A stretch of DNA of 64,000 bases from Bifidobacterium breve DSM 20213 = JCM 1192 (GTDB lineage Bacteria; Actinomycetota; Actinomycetes; Actinomycetales; Bifidobacteriaceae), in assembly GCF_001025175.1 (NCBI RefSeq), contig NZ_AP012324.1:1674001-1738000 (forward strand). Reading direction: 5' to 3'. The number at the start of each line of letters is the position of its first letter. The stretch's first letter is position 1. Below the pieces are notes generated by a model. That model had not been told where the DNA came from, made no database searches, and saw only the letters and a program-made list of their open reading frames with translations. Of the stretch, positions 16,920-26,427 are shown in pieces. A program made the position numbers and the translations under genes.

Positions 16920-17740
16920 ATCGGCGTATCAAGGTGTCGCAGCATCCATCCGGCAATCTGTTCAGGACGCATAGACTCAAATGAGTACTGATCACTTGAG
17001 CGAGCTCCTAATCGCAATGCACCGAAGAAGGAACGTCGTAACACCGGATCGGCACCGCCGTGCCCACCTTCGTCAAGATGTCCATGATCAGTCGTAATGC
17101 ACACCAGCCAATCCTCATCCGGATGATTGGACGAACGACGTTCGACTGCATCAAGGATCTCACCGACATGCTCATCCACACGGGATAGCGCAGATTCGTA
17201 TTCCTCGCTAATACCACCATACAGATGGCCAACCTCATCCACCTCACCAAGATAGATGAAGGAGGCATCTGCAGGATCGTTAGATATCGATATCACCGCA
17301 AACCGTGCGATTTCACTGTCGGCCAGACGGTACCCATATGTCTCACCATCGCGTACCACCAAACGGTGATGACAAGAGATGATCTGATCGTTGCGTGTTG
17401 CGATAACCGGACCAGGGCCTGCAGGATCCACCAATGGAGGCCAACTTGAAGCGGCAACCGTTTTCATCATCGGATGAGCAACAGCCGCACGTGTCAGAAA
17501 ATCGGGGCACTCGTATAAACGATTTCCACGGAAGGTGTTGTCCTGCACCCCATGCTGAGCATGAGTGGTGCCCGTAAGTATCGATGACCATCCCGGCCCT
17601 GATATAGTAGGCACTTCCATTGTCATTTCAGCCGAAGATCCATTATTGAGGATCCGATTGATATTCGGTGCGTGATTCTCTTTACGCACAATGTCAAGGC
17701 GTACTCCGTCCACACCAATAAGGAGAAGTTTTTGTTGCAT
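16913..17740 (-). CDS. Alkaline phosphatase superfamily hydrolase
   Basis: This 275-aa phosphodiesterase/nucleotide-pyrophosphatase-like protein has the metal ligand Asp in LIGVDGVRLD and the nucleophile Thr in PTISGPGWSS, followed by HAQHG. Further metal ligands are GEVDEVGHLYG and TTDHGHLDEGGHGG. The ATG at 17740 follows AAAGGA; the upstream in-frame extension to 17863 is not needed. No signal peptide is seen, so it probably acts in the cytoplasm. It is the last gene of the ABC importer operon and probably cleaves the imported compound. Phosphonoacetate hydrolase belongs to this superfamily, so phosphonate or phosphodiester use is a fair guess, not proven. Confidence 0.8.
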   Translation of the reverse strand: MQQKLLLIGVDGVRLDIVRKENHAPNINRILNNGSSAEMTMEVPTISGPGWSSILTGTTHAQHGVQDNTFRGNRLYECPDFLTRAAVAHPMMKTVAASSWPPLVDPAGPGPVIATRNDQIISCHHRLVVRDGETYGYRLADSEIARFAVISISNDPADASFIYLGEVDEVGHLYGGISEEYESALSRVDEHVGEILDAVERRSSNHPDEDWLVCITTDHGHLDEGGHGGADPVLRRSFFGALRLGARSSDQYSFESMRPEQIAGWMLRHLDTPIQ

Positions 17741-17810
17741 AGAAAGTCCTTTCGCAGAATCCTGTGGATTCCGTAATTCGTTGTGACGATTTTTATCGGT
17801 AGAGGCGGAA

Positions 17811-18929
17811 TTAAGCAACACACTCGACTCTTCGTGCTGTGCATAACATAGGTTCGTCGGCAATCCTCACCATTACCGAGCATCCCGGAGCGAACAGCTG
17901 CGCGTCCTTCGAAGGCAAATCCACACGAAGATGCAATCCGTCACCCATGGCAACCATTACACTGGTGAATGCACCACGCAATACAGTTGATGTAACTATT
18001 CCCAATACAGCATCGCGATTATTGAGATCATCATTGGAGATTTGCAAACGCAACTCCTCCGGTCTGACGAACACATCAACAGGACCGGGGTCCAACGTCG
18101 CCGCACTGGTTGCTGCACGTACAGGCACGCGACAACCAATCGTCTGTGCCGTTCCATCGGTCGACAACACGCCAGGCAACACATTCATAGATCCAACAAA
18201 CCCTGCTACAAACGCAGTGGCAGGCGAATGATAGATTTCTGCAGGCGTTCCAACTTGTTCGAAGCGTCCGTTGTACATAACAGCAATCCGGTCGGCCATC
18301 ACAAGAGCTTCCTCTTGATCATGCGTGACCATTATGGTCGTGGTATGAGTTTCTAATTGCAAAGCACGGATTTCGTCCCGCAACTGCACACGCACCTTGG
18401 CATCAAGAGCCGACAAGGGCTCGTCGAGCAATAAGACTCGCGGTTTAGTGGCCAAAGCACGAGCCAACGCCACGCGCTGTTGCTGACCGCCTGATAGCTG
18501 CGCTGGATAACGATCTGCGTAATCAGCCAACCCCACACTAGCCAATAGCTCAACGGCGCGGCTTCTCGCCTCTGTCTTGGCCACATGTCGTATGCTGAGC
18601 CCATACATGACGTTTTCGACCGCGTTCAAATGGGGGAACAGCGAATAGGCTTGAAACACCAGTCCGATGTCACGACGATTTGTCGGCACACCGCTCACAT
18701 CAACATCATCCAGTAACACTGAACCCTGATCTGCGGCTTCAAAACCAGCGATTATGCGCAGCAACGTACTCTTGCCGCAGCCCGAAGGTCCCAGCAATGC
18801 GACTAACTCACCGGAATGAATATTGAGGTCAAGTCCATTGAGCACCTTCGTAGTCCCGAAGGATTTAGTCACATTACGCAACGTGACGGATGTCCCCTGT
18901 GGTAAAGAACTCACAGCAACTGTCGTCAT
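17811..18929 (-). CDS. ABC transporter ATP-binding protein (PotA/FbpC type)
   Basis: This 372-aa ATPase powers the importer encoded by the next genes upstream. Walker A is GPSGCGKST (about 53-61), the signature is LSGGQQQR (about 144), Walker B is LLLDEPLSALD, and the switch His is in VTHDQEE. The C-terminal 130 residues form a TOBE-type regulatory domain, as in spermidine/putrescine, ferric and 2-aminoethylphosphonate importers. The start overlaps the end of the permease gene by 4 bases. Substrate cannot be fixed from this subunit. Confidence 0.9.
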   Translation of the reverse strand: MTTVAVSSLPQGTSVTLRNVTKSFGTTKVLNGLDLNIHSGELVALLGPSGCGKSTLLRIIAGFEAADQGSVLLDDVDVSGVPTNRRDIGLVFQAYSLFPHLNAVENVMYGLSIRHVAKTEARSRAVELLASVGLADYADRYPAQLSGGQQQRVALARALATKPRVLLLDEPLSALDAKVRVQLRDEIRALQLETHTTTIMVTHDQEEALVMADRIAVMYNGRFEQVGTPAEIYHSPATAFVAGFVGSMNVLPGVLSTDGTAQTIGCRVPVRAATSAATLDPGPVDVFVRPEELRLQISNDDLNNRDAVLGIVTSTVLRGAFTSVMVAMGDGLHLRVDLPSKDAQLFAPGCSVMVRIADEPMLCTARRVECVA

Positions 18930-19852
18930 TTGTTTTCCTTACTACCGTATTGTGCAGTTCTATGTTTGTCGGTTCCTCCAACCATTGACAACAGTCCAAG
19001 CAGTATCCATGTGACCATAATCGTGATGAAGGCCAACGCCGCAGCCGAATGCGGATGTGAAGTACCAATCTGCGAAAGAATCACAGGAAAAGTAGTTTTG
19101 AGCAAAAGCTGAGCAATAGCAAATTCACCTAAAACAATTGCGCATCCCAACAACGATGCCGACATGATGGCACTGCGAAGGTTAGGCAAGATGGCACGCA
19201 CCAACGTGGTAACCGCACCTGCTCCCAATGATGAACTCGCATCCCAAAGCGTGCGCACATCAACAACCCGAATGCCCGCATCAAGGGAACGGTACACGAA
19301 TGGCATTATCACCACCATATAGAGAGGAACTAAGCCCAGCGGACTATTCAACGCCTGAGGCAGGATGATGCGATACAAAGGCCCCACAGCACTGACTAAG
19401 GCAATGGCAGGCACTACGTATGGCAACACGGAGAAGCCCTCAGCCACAGGCAACATCTGCGGTGCTTTTAAATGTAAAATTAACAAAGTTGGCAACATAA
19501 GCACCAAAGAAAACAGACACGTCATTAAGGCCAGTCCAATGCTGAGAGCAATCGACTCACCAATGCCAGGCATGTGAACAATCTCCATCAATGGATCAAA
19601 AGTGATGAAGGTGCCGGGCAAATGGATTCCGAACCAGAGCGAAGCGAGAAGCGGTAACAGGAAAAACACCGCGCAAACGCCTAATACTATTGTCTGTCCC
19701 ACATGCCTCGGATAGTTCCGTCGAACGTCGGAAAATGCATTTCCCGCAAAACATCTGGCACCACTAGCAGCATCGTGGTTCGTTTCGGCACCGATCCGCG
19801 ATTCCGACTTTACTGACGAGACGGCCTTCGAATCAGTAGTCACTGCAGCCAT
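18926..19852 (-). CDS. ABC transporter permease (second)
   Basis: This 308-aa membrane protein of the BPD transport family 1 has about six transmembrane segments after a hydrophilic N-terminus of about 45 residues. The coupling motif appears around DASSSLGAGAVTTLVRAILPNL (about 205-225). It overlaps the preceding permease by 13 bases and the ATPase gene by 4 bases, so it is part of one transcript. It forms the channel together with the permease at 19840-20742. Confidence 0.9.
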   Translation of the reverse strand: MAAVTTDSKAVSSVKSESRIGAETNHDAASGARCFAGNAFSDVRRNYPRHVGQTIVLGVCAVFFLLPLLASLWFGIHLPGTFITFDPLMEIVHMPGIGESIALSIGLALMTCLFSLVLMLPTLLILHLKAPQMLPVAEGFSVLPYVVPAIALVSAVGPLYRIILPQALNSPLGLVPLYMVVIMPFVYRSLDAGIRVVDVRTLWDASSSLGAGAVTTLVRAILPNLRSAIMSASLLGCAIVLGEFAIAQLLLKTTFPVILSQIGTSHPHSAAALAFITIMVTWILLGLLSMVGGTDKHRTAQYGSKENK

Positions 19853-20742
19853 TTCGCAGTTCTCCTTTCAAGTACGGAACGCATGATGAAGGCCACGAGG
19901 ATGATGGCAATCATTCCGACAATGAGCGCAGCACCAAAATTCTCATCCACGAATACGTTGCCCGTCAAGAAGACGCCCACCATAATGGCGATAAGATTCG
20001 CCGACCCTCCGCTGAGCGCATAGGCAGTTGCATAGGCAGCAAAGGCATTGGCAAACAGAAGCAACATAGTGCCAATTATCGCGGGTGCCAGAACTGGAAT
20101 GGTCACACGCATCAGCGTCTGCAAAGGACTGGCACCCAATGCGGCGGAGGATTCCGACCACTCTTTCTTTAAACCTAGGATAGAAGGCATAATCAGTACA
20201 GCCATCAAAGGAATCTGAAAGTACAAATAAACCACGGTCAATCCCCAGAAGGAGGACAGATCAAGGAACTTCGAGATATCGACACCGCTGACATTCCGAA
20301 TAGCCACGGTCAACACTCCCTCAGTACCCATCAATGCAATAAAGGCGAAGGCCAGCGGAACGCCACCTAGTTGGGAGGCTACAGCTGAAAATGAGAGCAT
20401 GATTTTGGCCAGCCATCGCGGCTTGGTAGCCGTGCAAAGCGCCCATGCCAGCAGTAGACCCAACAGGCCACCCAATAAAGCAGTGACCAAAGATAATTTG
20501 ATAGTATTCACGTAGGCATTAAGGTATTCAGGAGCAAAAATGCCTCGCAACGGCTGCAACGACCATGCTCCGGAACTATCATGTAGACTTCGCCAGAAAT
20601 TAAACAACACTGGGATGACCAGAAACAAAGTCATGAATACTGCGAATGGCAGCAGTCCAAGCCATCCAATGAGTTTCGTACGCGACACGCCTCGTTTAGT
20701 CCGTTGCCGCTTAGAGGGGGCATCCCCGGTAGCGTTCATCAT
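19840..20742 (-). CDS. ABC transporter permease (first)
   Basis: This 300-aa inner-membrane permease has about six hydrophobic segments, starting with GWLGLLPFAVFMTLFLVIPV after a basic N-terminus. The conserved EAA loop lies around SSAALGASPLQTLMRVTIPVL. It pairs with the product of the overlapping downstream gene to form the channel. It follows the binding-protein gene by 36 bases. A TAT-free, cytoplasm-in N-terminus fits the FbpB/PhnU group. Confidence 0.9.
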   Translation of the reverse strand: MMNATGDAPSKRQRTKRGVSRTKLIGWLGLLPFAVFMTLFLVIPVLFNFWRSLHDSSGAWSLQPLRGIFAPEYLNAYVNTIKLSLVTALLGGLLGLLLAWALCTATKPRWLAKIMLSFSAVASQLGGVPLAFAFIALMGTEGVLTVAIRNVSGVDISKFLDLSSFWGLTVVYLYFQIPLMAVLIMPSILGLKKEWSESSAALGASPLQTLMRVTIPVLAPAIIGTMLLLFANAFAAYATAYALSGGSANLIAIMVGVFLTGNVFVDENFGAALIVGMIAIILVAFIMRSVLERRTAKWLQ

Positions 20743-20778
20743 GATAATTGCGCCACTCCACTCTGCATCTCATGAGCC

Positions 20779-21903
20779 TTATTCGAAATTGGCGACTTGA
20801 CTGCCCCAATTCTTGACCACCAACTGCGACATCTTGTTGCCTTGCTCGATATTCGGGAAGCTGATCCGTTTAAGCGTGTCGGCATCAGGCAATCCGGCTT
20901 CAGCTTCCTTGGTCAGAGTACCGACCTTCTTCATCTCCTGGAAGCGCGCAGGGATAGCGCCGTGCTCAGCATAAATATTGGCACCATCATCGCTCAGCAA
21001 CCACTCAAGCCACAACCTTGCAGCGTTTGGATGCGGGGCATCCACCAACGCGGATTGAGCATAATAATTGCCAAATACACCATCCGTCGGCACATTGACC
21101 GTAAGCTTGACGCCGGCCTTCTCAACTTCGTCACGGATACCGTTGAAATTATAATTCCAATCAAGCACCACAGCAGCCTGTCCGGTGGTCAAAGCCTGCG
21201 CCGTGCCACTAGCCTTGGCGAGATACCCATCCTTAGCGAGTTTAGAGAAGAAATCAATACCCGGCTGGATGTTGTCCAACGAACCCCCATTCGCAAGCGC
21301 AGCCGATGCGACTGCAGCGAGCTGGCTGGCCCCCTCTCGAGGATTTCCTATATAGATCTTACCTTTGTACACAGGCTTGAGCAGATCTTTCCAACTGGTT
21401 ACTGCAGGTACTTTGCTTTCGTCCACGCCAATGCTCAATACGCCATAGTATGCGCCAACCCATTTTCCATCTGGATCTTTGAGATTGGCAGGCAATTCAT
21501 TGGCCACCGACGGCGTATAAGAACTCAGCAAGTTCTTCTGCTTAGCCGGATCGGTGAACGAATAACCCAAATCGGGAACATCGGGCTGAGAAGGCTGTCC
21601 TTTGAGGGTCTGTATGCTTTGGATTTCTTCCGCGCTGGAAGCATCCGGGCTAGAAACATGAATCTTGATGCCATACTTCTTGGTGAATGCCTTGAACGAA
21701 TCGCCATAACCGGCCCACGTTTCCGGATAACCAATCAACTCCAGCTTACCCTCTTGCTTAGCAAGCTTGGTGATTTCCTCAAGATTCGAACCGACCTTCG
21801 TGTCGGACTCACTTTGTGCAGAAGACGTACCGCAAGCTGACATCGTGATTCCCAGCAACGCCACCAATAATCCGGTGACACCCTTGCGCCATATATTCGT
21901 CAT
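20779..21903 (-). CDS. ABC transporter substrate-binding lipoprotein
   Basis: This 374-aa periplasmic-type (cell-surface in this Gram-positive) binding protein has a signal peptide ending in a lipobox-like TMSAC (Cys about 24). The fold is that of iron/2-aminoethylphosphonate/thiamine-type solute-binding proteins. ATG 21903 is favoured because AGAGGA lies 6 bases upstream; two further in-frame Met codons precede it up to 21918. It leads the operon: lipoprotein, two permeases, ATPase, hydrolase. The linked alkaline-phosphatase-type hydrolase suggests an organophosphorus ligand, but a metal or sugar-phosphate ligand is not excluded. Confidence 0.88.
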   Translation of the reverse strand: MTNIWRKGVTGLLVALLGITMSACGTSSAQSESDTKVGSNLEEITKLAKQEGKLELIGYPETWAGYGDSFKAFTKKYGIKIHVSSPDASSAEEIQSIQTLKGQPSQPDVPDLGYSFTDPAKQKNLLSSYTPSVANELPANLKDPDGKWVGAYYGVLSIGVDESKVPAVTSWKDLLKPVYKGKIYIGNPREGASQLAAVASAALANGGSLDNIQPGIDFFSKLAKDGYLAKASGTAQALTTGQAAVVLDWNYNFNGIRDEVEKAGVKLTVNVPTDGVFGNYYAQSALVDAPHPNAARLWLEWLLSDDGANIYAEHGAIPARFQEMKKVGTLTKEAEAGLPDADTLKRISFPNIEQGNKMSQLVVKNWGSQVANFE

Positions 21904-21918
21904 AACCATCCTCTTCAT

Positions 21919-22353
21919 AAAGAATTACTATTCATTCACACTGGAAAAGCGGCTGTCGCCGACATCTCATTGAGTGATGGTAGATGACCTAGATGGCACG
22001 AATCTGGCTTTGACATGAATTCCAAACGCATATCGCTAATAGTGGGTAACAAGCATGTGAACCAGTAATGAATCCGGTTTCATGTGTTGAGAACTTGAAA
22101 TGCGCAGTGGATTATTCGTCTTTGTACGAGCACTCGAAAGTGAGGCCCTGCAAGTTCCGACATTACATCATGTTCGCCTCCAAGCATGAAGTTAAAACAT
22201 GCGATGGATTTGCGCGATAACCGGAATGACGGATGACGATAATGCATCTTTAATCATGTGAGAGCGAAGAAACGCCATATTCAAAATCTGCATGCCGACC
22301 GCATTGAACAGTTGAACGAATACCTGACGTAAACTTTATGGCATACCACGGAA
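21919..22353. other. Intergenic region upstream of the ABC importer operon
   Basis: This stretch of about 430 bases is richer in A+T than its surroundings and holds the importer promoter, which I could not assign. No ORF with coding character, no RNA gene, and no strong repeat was seen. Confidence 0.4.
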
Positions 22354-22390
22354 CAAAAAGTGGTCCCGCCGCCAAGCGGCGGGACCGCTT
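22354..22390 (-). terminator. ileS terminator
   Basis: An 11-bp perfect stem (22362-22372 with 22376-22386) around CAA is followed on the minus strand by ACTTTTTG. It lies 57 bases past the ileS stop. Confidence 0.88.
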
Positions 22391-22446
22391 CGTGCATTCC
22401 ACGCGCCAGTGCATCACGCATCAGGCGCGGTCGGTCCGCCACGGCA

Positions 22447-25400
22447 TCACGCCTTGGCGACCTCCACACCCAGCTCGGCGCCTTCCTTCACTTCGAAGGA
22501 GGTAGCCAGCGTCTCGTGGGCGATCAGATCCTTGAACTGCTCGACCTTGGCCACATCGGCGGCCGGAACGGTCAGCGTCAGCGCGATACGATCGGCGATG
22601 TCCAGATCGGCGGCCTTGCGGGCATCCTGCACGGCGCGGATGGCGTCGCGGGCGTAGCCCTCGGCCAGCAGGTCGTCATCCAGAGCGGTGTCGAGAATCA
22701 CGAAGCCACCAGTCGGCAGAGCGGCGGACACCGAAGCGGCGGCCTCGGCGGCGTTCTCCTCCTCCACACGGTTGATGAGCTCGTACTCGCCTTCGACCAG
22801 TTCCAAATCGCCGGACGGCGTGGAAACCACCGGAGCGCCGGAAGCGTTGACGCTCCAGTCGCCAGACTTGGATGCCTTGATGGCGAACTGCACCTGCTTG
22901 CCCAGACGCGGGCCGGCAGCGCGAGCGTTCACGCGCAGCTCGTGCACGATCTTCAGACCCTGGGAACCAGCGTCCTCCATCGTGCAGAATTCGATATCCT
23001 TGACGTTGAGCTCGGACTTCAGCAACTCGTCGTAGGCCTTGACTGCGTCCACATCCTCGGCCACCACAGTGAGCTTGGCAAGCGGCTGACGCACGCGGAT
23101 CTTGGCGGACTTACGCAGGGACAGGGTGCCGGAAACGACTTCGCGCACCTTCTCCATTGCGGCGACCAGAACCGGATCGTCGACCAGAACACGACCAAGT
23201 TCGGTGTCCGCACCGGTCTTCTCGTCCACCACATACGGCCAGTCGGCCAGATGCACGGACTCGCCACCGGTCAGACCGCGCCACACGGACTCGGCCTCCA
23301 TCGGAGCAAGCGGAGCAAGCACGCGCATGAACGCCTCAAGCACGGTGTACAGCGTGTTGAACGCGGTGGCATCCTCATTCCAGAAGCGGTCGCGGGTGTT
23401 GCGGATGTACCAGTTGGTGAGCACGTCGATGAAGTCGGAGACCGCATCGCAGGCGTCGGAAATCGCGAACTCGTTCAGCGACTTCTCCACACGCTCCACC
23501 AGACGGCGGGTGCGGGCCAGCAGATAGCGATCCATCTGCGGCAGGCCAGCGACCTCGTCGGCACGCAGCTGGCGGGCGTCGAATCCGGCCCCGCCGTTGG
23601 CCGCGTTGGCGTACAGCGTGAAGAAGTAGTAGGAGCTCCACACCGGCAGCATGACCTGGCGCACGGTGTCGCGGATGCCCTCGGCGGTGACGATCAGGTT
23701 GCCACCGCGCAGAATCGGCGAGGACATGAGGAACCAGCGCATGGCGTCGGAACCGTACTTGTCGAACACGCCGTTCACGTCCGGGTAGTTGCGCAGGTGC
23801 TTGGACATCTTCTGGCCGTCGGAGCCGAGCACGATGCCGTGGCAGATCACGTTCTTGAATGCCGGTCGGTCGAACAGGGCGGTCGCCATGACGTGCAGCA
23901 GGTAGAACCAGCCACGAGTCTGGCCGATGTATTCCACGATGTAATCGGCCGGGAAGTGCTGTTCGAACTTCTCCTTGTTCTCGAACGGGTAGTGGAACTG
24001 CGCGAACGACATGGAGCCGGACTCGAACCAGCAATCGAGCACATCAGAGATACGGTGCATGTGCGATTTGCCGGTCGGATCATCCGGGTTCACGCGCGTC
24101 AGGTTGTCGATCCACGGACGGTGCATATTGACGTTGCCGTCCTTGTCGCGCGGGTAGTCGCCAAAGTCGGCCTTGAGCTCTTCAAGCGAACCGTACACGT
24201 CCACACGAGGGTACTTCGGGTCATCGGACACCCACACCGGAATCGGGGAACCCCAGAAACGGTTGCGGGAGATTGACCAATCACGCGCGTTGGCAAGCCA
24301 CTTGCCGAATTGGCCGTCCTTCACATTCTCCGGAATCCAGTTGATCTGCTGGTTGAGCTCCAGCAGGCGCGGCTTGATCTTGGTCACGGACACGAACCAG
24401 GAGGAAACCGGCTTGTAGATCAGCGGGGTGGCGCAGCGCCAGCAGTGCGGGTAGGAGTGCACGTAGCTCTTCTCCTGGAAGAGGATCGCGCGCTGGTCTT
24501 CGGGAATCTCGGCGAGCGGGCCGTCGCCGGCACGCAGGTTGCGCAGGATCGGCAGGTTCGCGTCGAACACGTACATGCCCTCGTATTCCGGGCACTGGGA
24601 GGTGAAGCGGCAGCCGGCGTCGAGCACATCCGTGCTCTTGACCCCGTGCGCGTTCAGCGTGTTCATATCGTCTTCACCGTAGGGAGCCTGGTGAACCAGG
24701 CCGGTACCTTCGACGGTGTCGACGTAGTCGGCGGTGAAGATCGTGTAGCCGTTCGGGCCGGGCACATTGCCTTCGGTCTCGGCCTTCTCCCCCGCGAAGT
24801 ACGGGAAGACCGGGTAGTAGCGACGACCAGCCAGCTCAGAGCCCTTGAGCTCACGCACGACCTCGTAGTTCTCGCCGAGTTCCTTGGTGTAGTGCTCAAG
24901 CAGCGGCTTGCCGAAGTAGAACTTCTTGCCGGCGAACTTGCCCTCGGTCGGGCGCACCTCGACATAATCGATGTCGGCGCCGACCACGATGGCGAAGTTG
25001 GTGGGCACGGTCCACGGCGTAGTGGTCCAGAAGACGGCGTAGGCATCTTCCTCATCACGCATCTTGACGGCCACGGACACGGTGGTGTCCTGACGATCCT
25101 GGTACACATCGGCATCCATGCGCAGCTCGTGCGCGGAAAGCGGAGTCTGATCCTTCGGGCAGTACGGCAGCACGCGGTAGCCTTGGTAGGCCAGGCCCTT
25201 GTCGTAGAGCTGCTTGAAGGCCCACATCACCGATTCCATGTACGGGATGTTCAGAGTCTTGTAGCCGTGCTCGAAGTCAACCCAGCGGGCCTGACGATGC
25301 ACGTAGTCCTGCCATTCATGCGTGTACTTCAGCACGGATGCGCGGCAGGCGTCGTTGAACTTATCGATGCCCATCTTCTCGATTTGGTCGACCGAGTCGA

Positions 25401-25755
25401 TGCCGAGTTCCTTCTGAGCCTCGAGCTCGGCGGGCAGGCCGTGGGTGTCCCAACCGAACACGCGGTTGACCTTGCGGCCCTTCATGGTCTGGTAGCGCGG
25501 GATCACATCCTTGGCATAGCCGGTCAGCAGGTGGCCGTAGTGCGGCAGGCCGTTCGCGAAAGGCGGGCCGTCGAAGAACACGAATTCGTTCTGGCTGTGG
25601 TCGCCGGAGGGATTGCGCTCCACCGACTTCTGGAAGGTATCGTCCTTATCCCAATAGTTAAGAACGGTCTCCTCCATTTGGGGGAAGCTGGGGTTCGGCG
25701 CCACGTGTGCGGTCTCGCCGCCCTCGTTCGCCTTGGGATATACGTTTTCGCTCAC
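22447..25755 (-). CDS. ileS: Isoleucyl-tRNA synthetase
   Basis: This 1102-aa class I synthetase charges tRNA-Ile. The HIGH signature is HYGH (about 72-75), the KMSKS loop is KMSKH (about 649), and an editing domain lies between. Length and the long C-terminal region match the eukaryote-like, mupirocin-resistant type found in bifidobacteria. The GTG at 25755 is chosen because AGGAG lies 8 bases upstream; the longer frame to 25923 would run through the T-box leader. Expression is likely controlled by the T-box and by hiding of that AGGAG. Confidence 0.95.
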   Translation of the reverse strand: MSENVYPKANEGGETAHVAPNPSFPQMEETVLNYWDKDDTFQKSVERNPSGDHSQNEFVFFDGPPFANGLPHYGHLLTGYAKDVIPRYQTMKGRKVNRVFGWDTHGLPAELEAQKELGIDSVDQIEKMGIDKFNDACRASVLKYTHEWQDYVHRQARWVDFEHGYKTLNIPYMESVMWAFKQLYDKGLAYQGYRVLPYCPKDQTPLSAHELRMDADVYQDRQDTTVSVAVKMRDEEDAYAVFWTTTPWTVPTNFAIVVGADIDYVEVRPTEGKFAGKKFYFGKPLLEHYTKELGENYEVVRELKGSELAGRRYYPVFPYFAGEKAETEGNVPGPNGYTIFTADYVDTVEGTGLVHQAPYGEDDMNTLNAHGVKSTDVLDAGCRFTSQCPEYEGMYVFDANLPILRNLRAGDGPLAEIPEDQRAILFQEKSYVHSYPHCWRCATPLIYKPVSSWFVSVTKIKPRLLELNQQINWIPENVKDGQFGKWLANARDWSISRNRFWGSPIPVWVSDDPKYPRVDVYGSLEELKADFGDYPRDKDGNVNMHRPWIDNLTRVNPDDPTGKSHMHRISDVLDCWFESGSMSFAQFHYPFENKEKFEQHFPADYIVEYIGQTRGWFYLLHVMATALFDRPAFKNVICHGIVLGSDGQKMSKHLRNYPDVNGVFDKYGSDAMRWFLMSSPILRGGNLIVTAEGIRDTVRQVMLPVWSSYYFFTLYANAANGGAGFDARQLRADEVAGLPQMDRYLLARTRRLVERVEKSLNEFAISDACDAVSDFIDVLTNWYIRNTRDRFWNEDATAFNTLYTVLEAFMRVLAPLAPMEAESVWRGLTGGESVHLADWPYVVDEKTGADTELGRVLVDDPVLVAAMEKVREVVSGTLSLRKSAKIRVRQPLAKLTVVAEDVDAVKAYDELLKSELNVKDIEFCTMEDAGSQGLKIVHELRVNARAAGPRLGKQVQFAIKASKSGDWSVNASGAPVVSTPSGDLELVEGEYELINRVEEENAAEAAASVSAALPTGGFVILDTALDDDLLAEGYARDAIRAVQDARKAADLDIADRIALTLTVPAADVAKVEQFKDLIAHETLATSFEVKEGAELGVEVAKA

Positions 25756-25762
25756 CGTAAAT

Positions 25763-25796
25763 CTCCTAGTTGTACTGTGCACTGGTCCTACAGGAG
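25763..25796 (-). promoter_or_regulatory. Hairpin that can hide the ileS ribosome binding site
   Basis: On the minus strand CTCCTGTAG (about 25788-25796) can pair with CTAGGAG (25763-25769), which contains the AGGAG site of ileS. This would make the leader act on translation, as is known for actinobacterial ileS T-boxes. Confidence 0.55.
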
Positions 25797-25904
25797 CATC
25801 ATTGGTGGCGATTGATTCAAGTGGCCGCTTTAGTAGTCGCCTCGCTCGAAACCATCGTCGGATGATGTTCCTGCCTACGAGGACGATGACGAGCGCTTTG
25901 CACG

Positions 25905-26097
25905 CTCCGCACCGCGGTACCACCTCGCTTATCGCACCGGTTGCGCTCCGCCGAATTGTTGCACTCAGCGCAGCGCGGCCTGCACGACCGCTTGTGTTCG
26001 GCTATCTCGGGCCGATCCCGTCGGTTCTACTAGGCGATTGCCGCCGTTCTTCCGAAGACTCCCCGCTGATAACGGATCACTGCCTCACAACGGTGCA
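25905..26097 (-). ncRNA. T-box leader of ileS
   Basis: On the minus strand the conserved T-box sequence GGTGGTACCGCGG is at 25912-25924. Upstream (26040-26097) the stem I region has GTGATCCGTTATCAGCGGGG and a GGAAGAACGG element, as in actinobacterial ileS leaders; the ATC in GTTATCAGC is the likely specifier codon for Ile. Uncharged tRNA-Ile should bind and switch on ileS. The T-box motif lies about 155 bases before the start codon. Confidence 0.88.
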
Positions 26098-26173
26098 TAT
26101 CCTAACACGCTGCGCGGTCAAGTCTGCACGAATGTTCACTGAGAGACGCCGTTGACCGCGAACCCGTGAATGT

Positions 26174-26391
26174 TGCAGACATTTCTGTATCAGTTATCAG
26201 TCATGCAGACATATCCGTACAAGTTATCGCCGATTTATAGCCATAACTAGACGGATAATGACTGCATCCCGTTAATCCAACAGGTTATGTCTGCAAAATC
26301 CACCAGTACAACAACGGATTACGTCTGCATTCTCTTATGGTCAGTCCAATTCGTTCCCGCATAGCGTCTAAATGGACGTGTTAGGTCTGCA
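26174..26391. repeat. Cluster of TGCAGAC heptamers upstream of the ileS leader
   Basis: There are five exact heptamers, TGCAGAC at 26174 and 26204 and GTCTGCA at 26289, 26323 and 26385, plus a variant (ATGACTGCAT) at about 26259-26268. Taken in one orientation most continue as ACATAATCCGT-like sequence (for example TGCAGACATATCCGT, TGCAGACGTAATCCG), which gives an extended consensus. The cluster fills the gap between rbsK (ends at 26428 on this strand) and the ileS leader. It may be a multi-site operator or a degenerate tandem repeat. Confidence 0.6.
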
Positions 26392-26427
26392 TCCAATTCA
26401 CGGCCTGCAAGACTCTGCACTCAGCAA

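Noticed and set aside
22043..22085. Possible PHO box upstream of the ABC importer operon (GTTCAC ... GTTACC on the minus strand)
   Set aside because: The half-sites are 12 rather than 11 bases apart and differ in sequence, so the match is too weak to call.
25756..25923. Longer N-terminus for ileS
   Set aside because: It overlaps the T-box leader; the GTG at 25755 has AGGAG.
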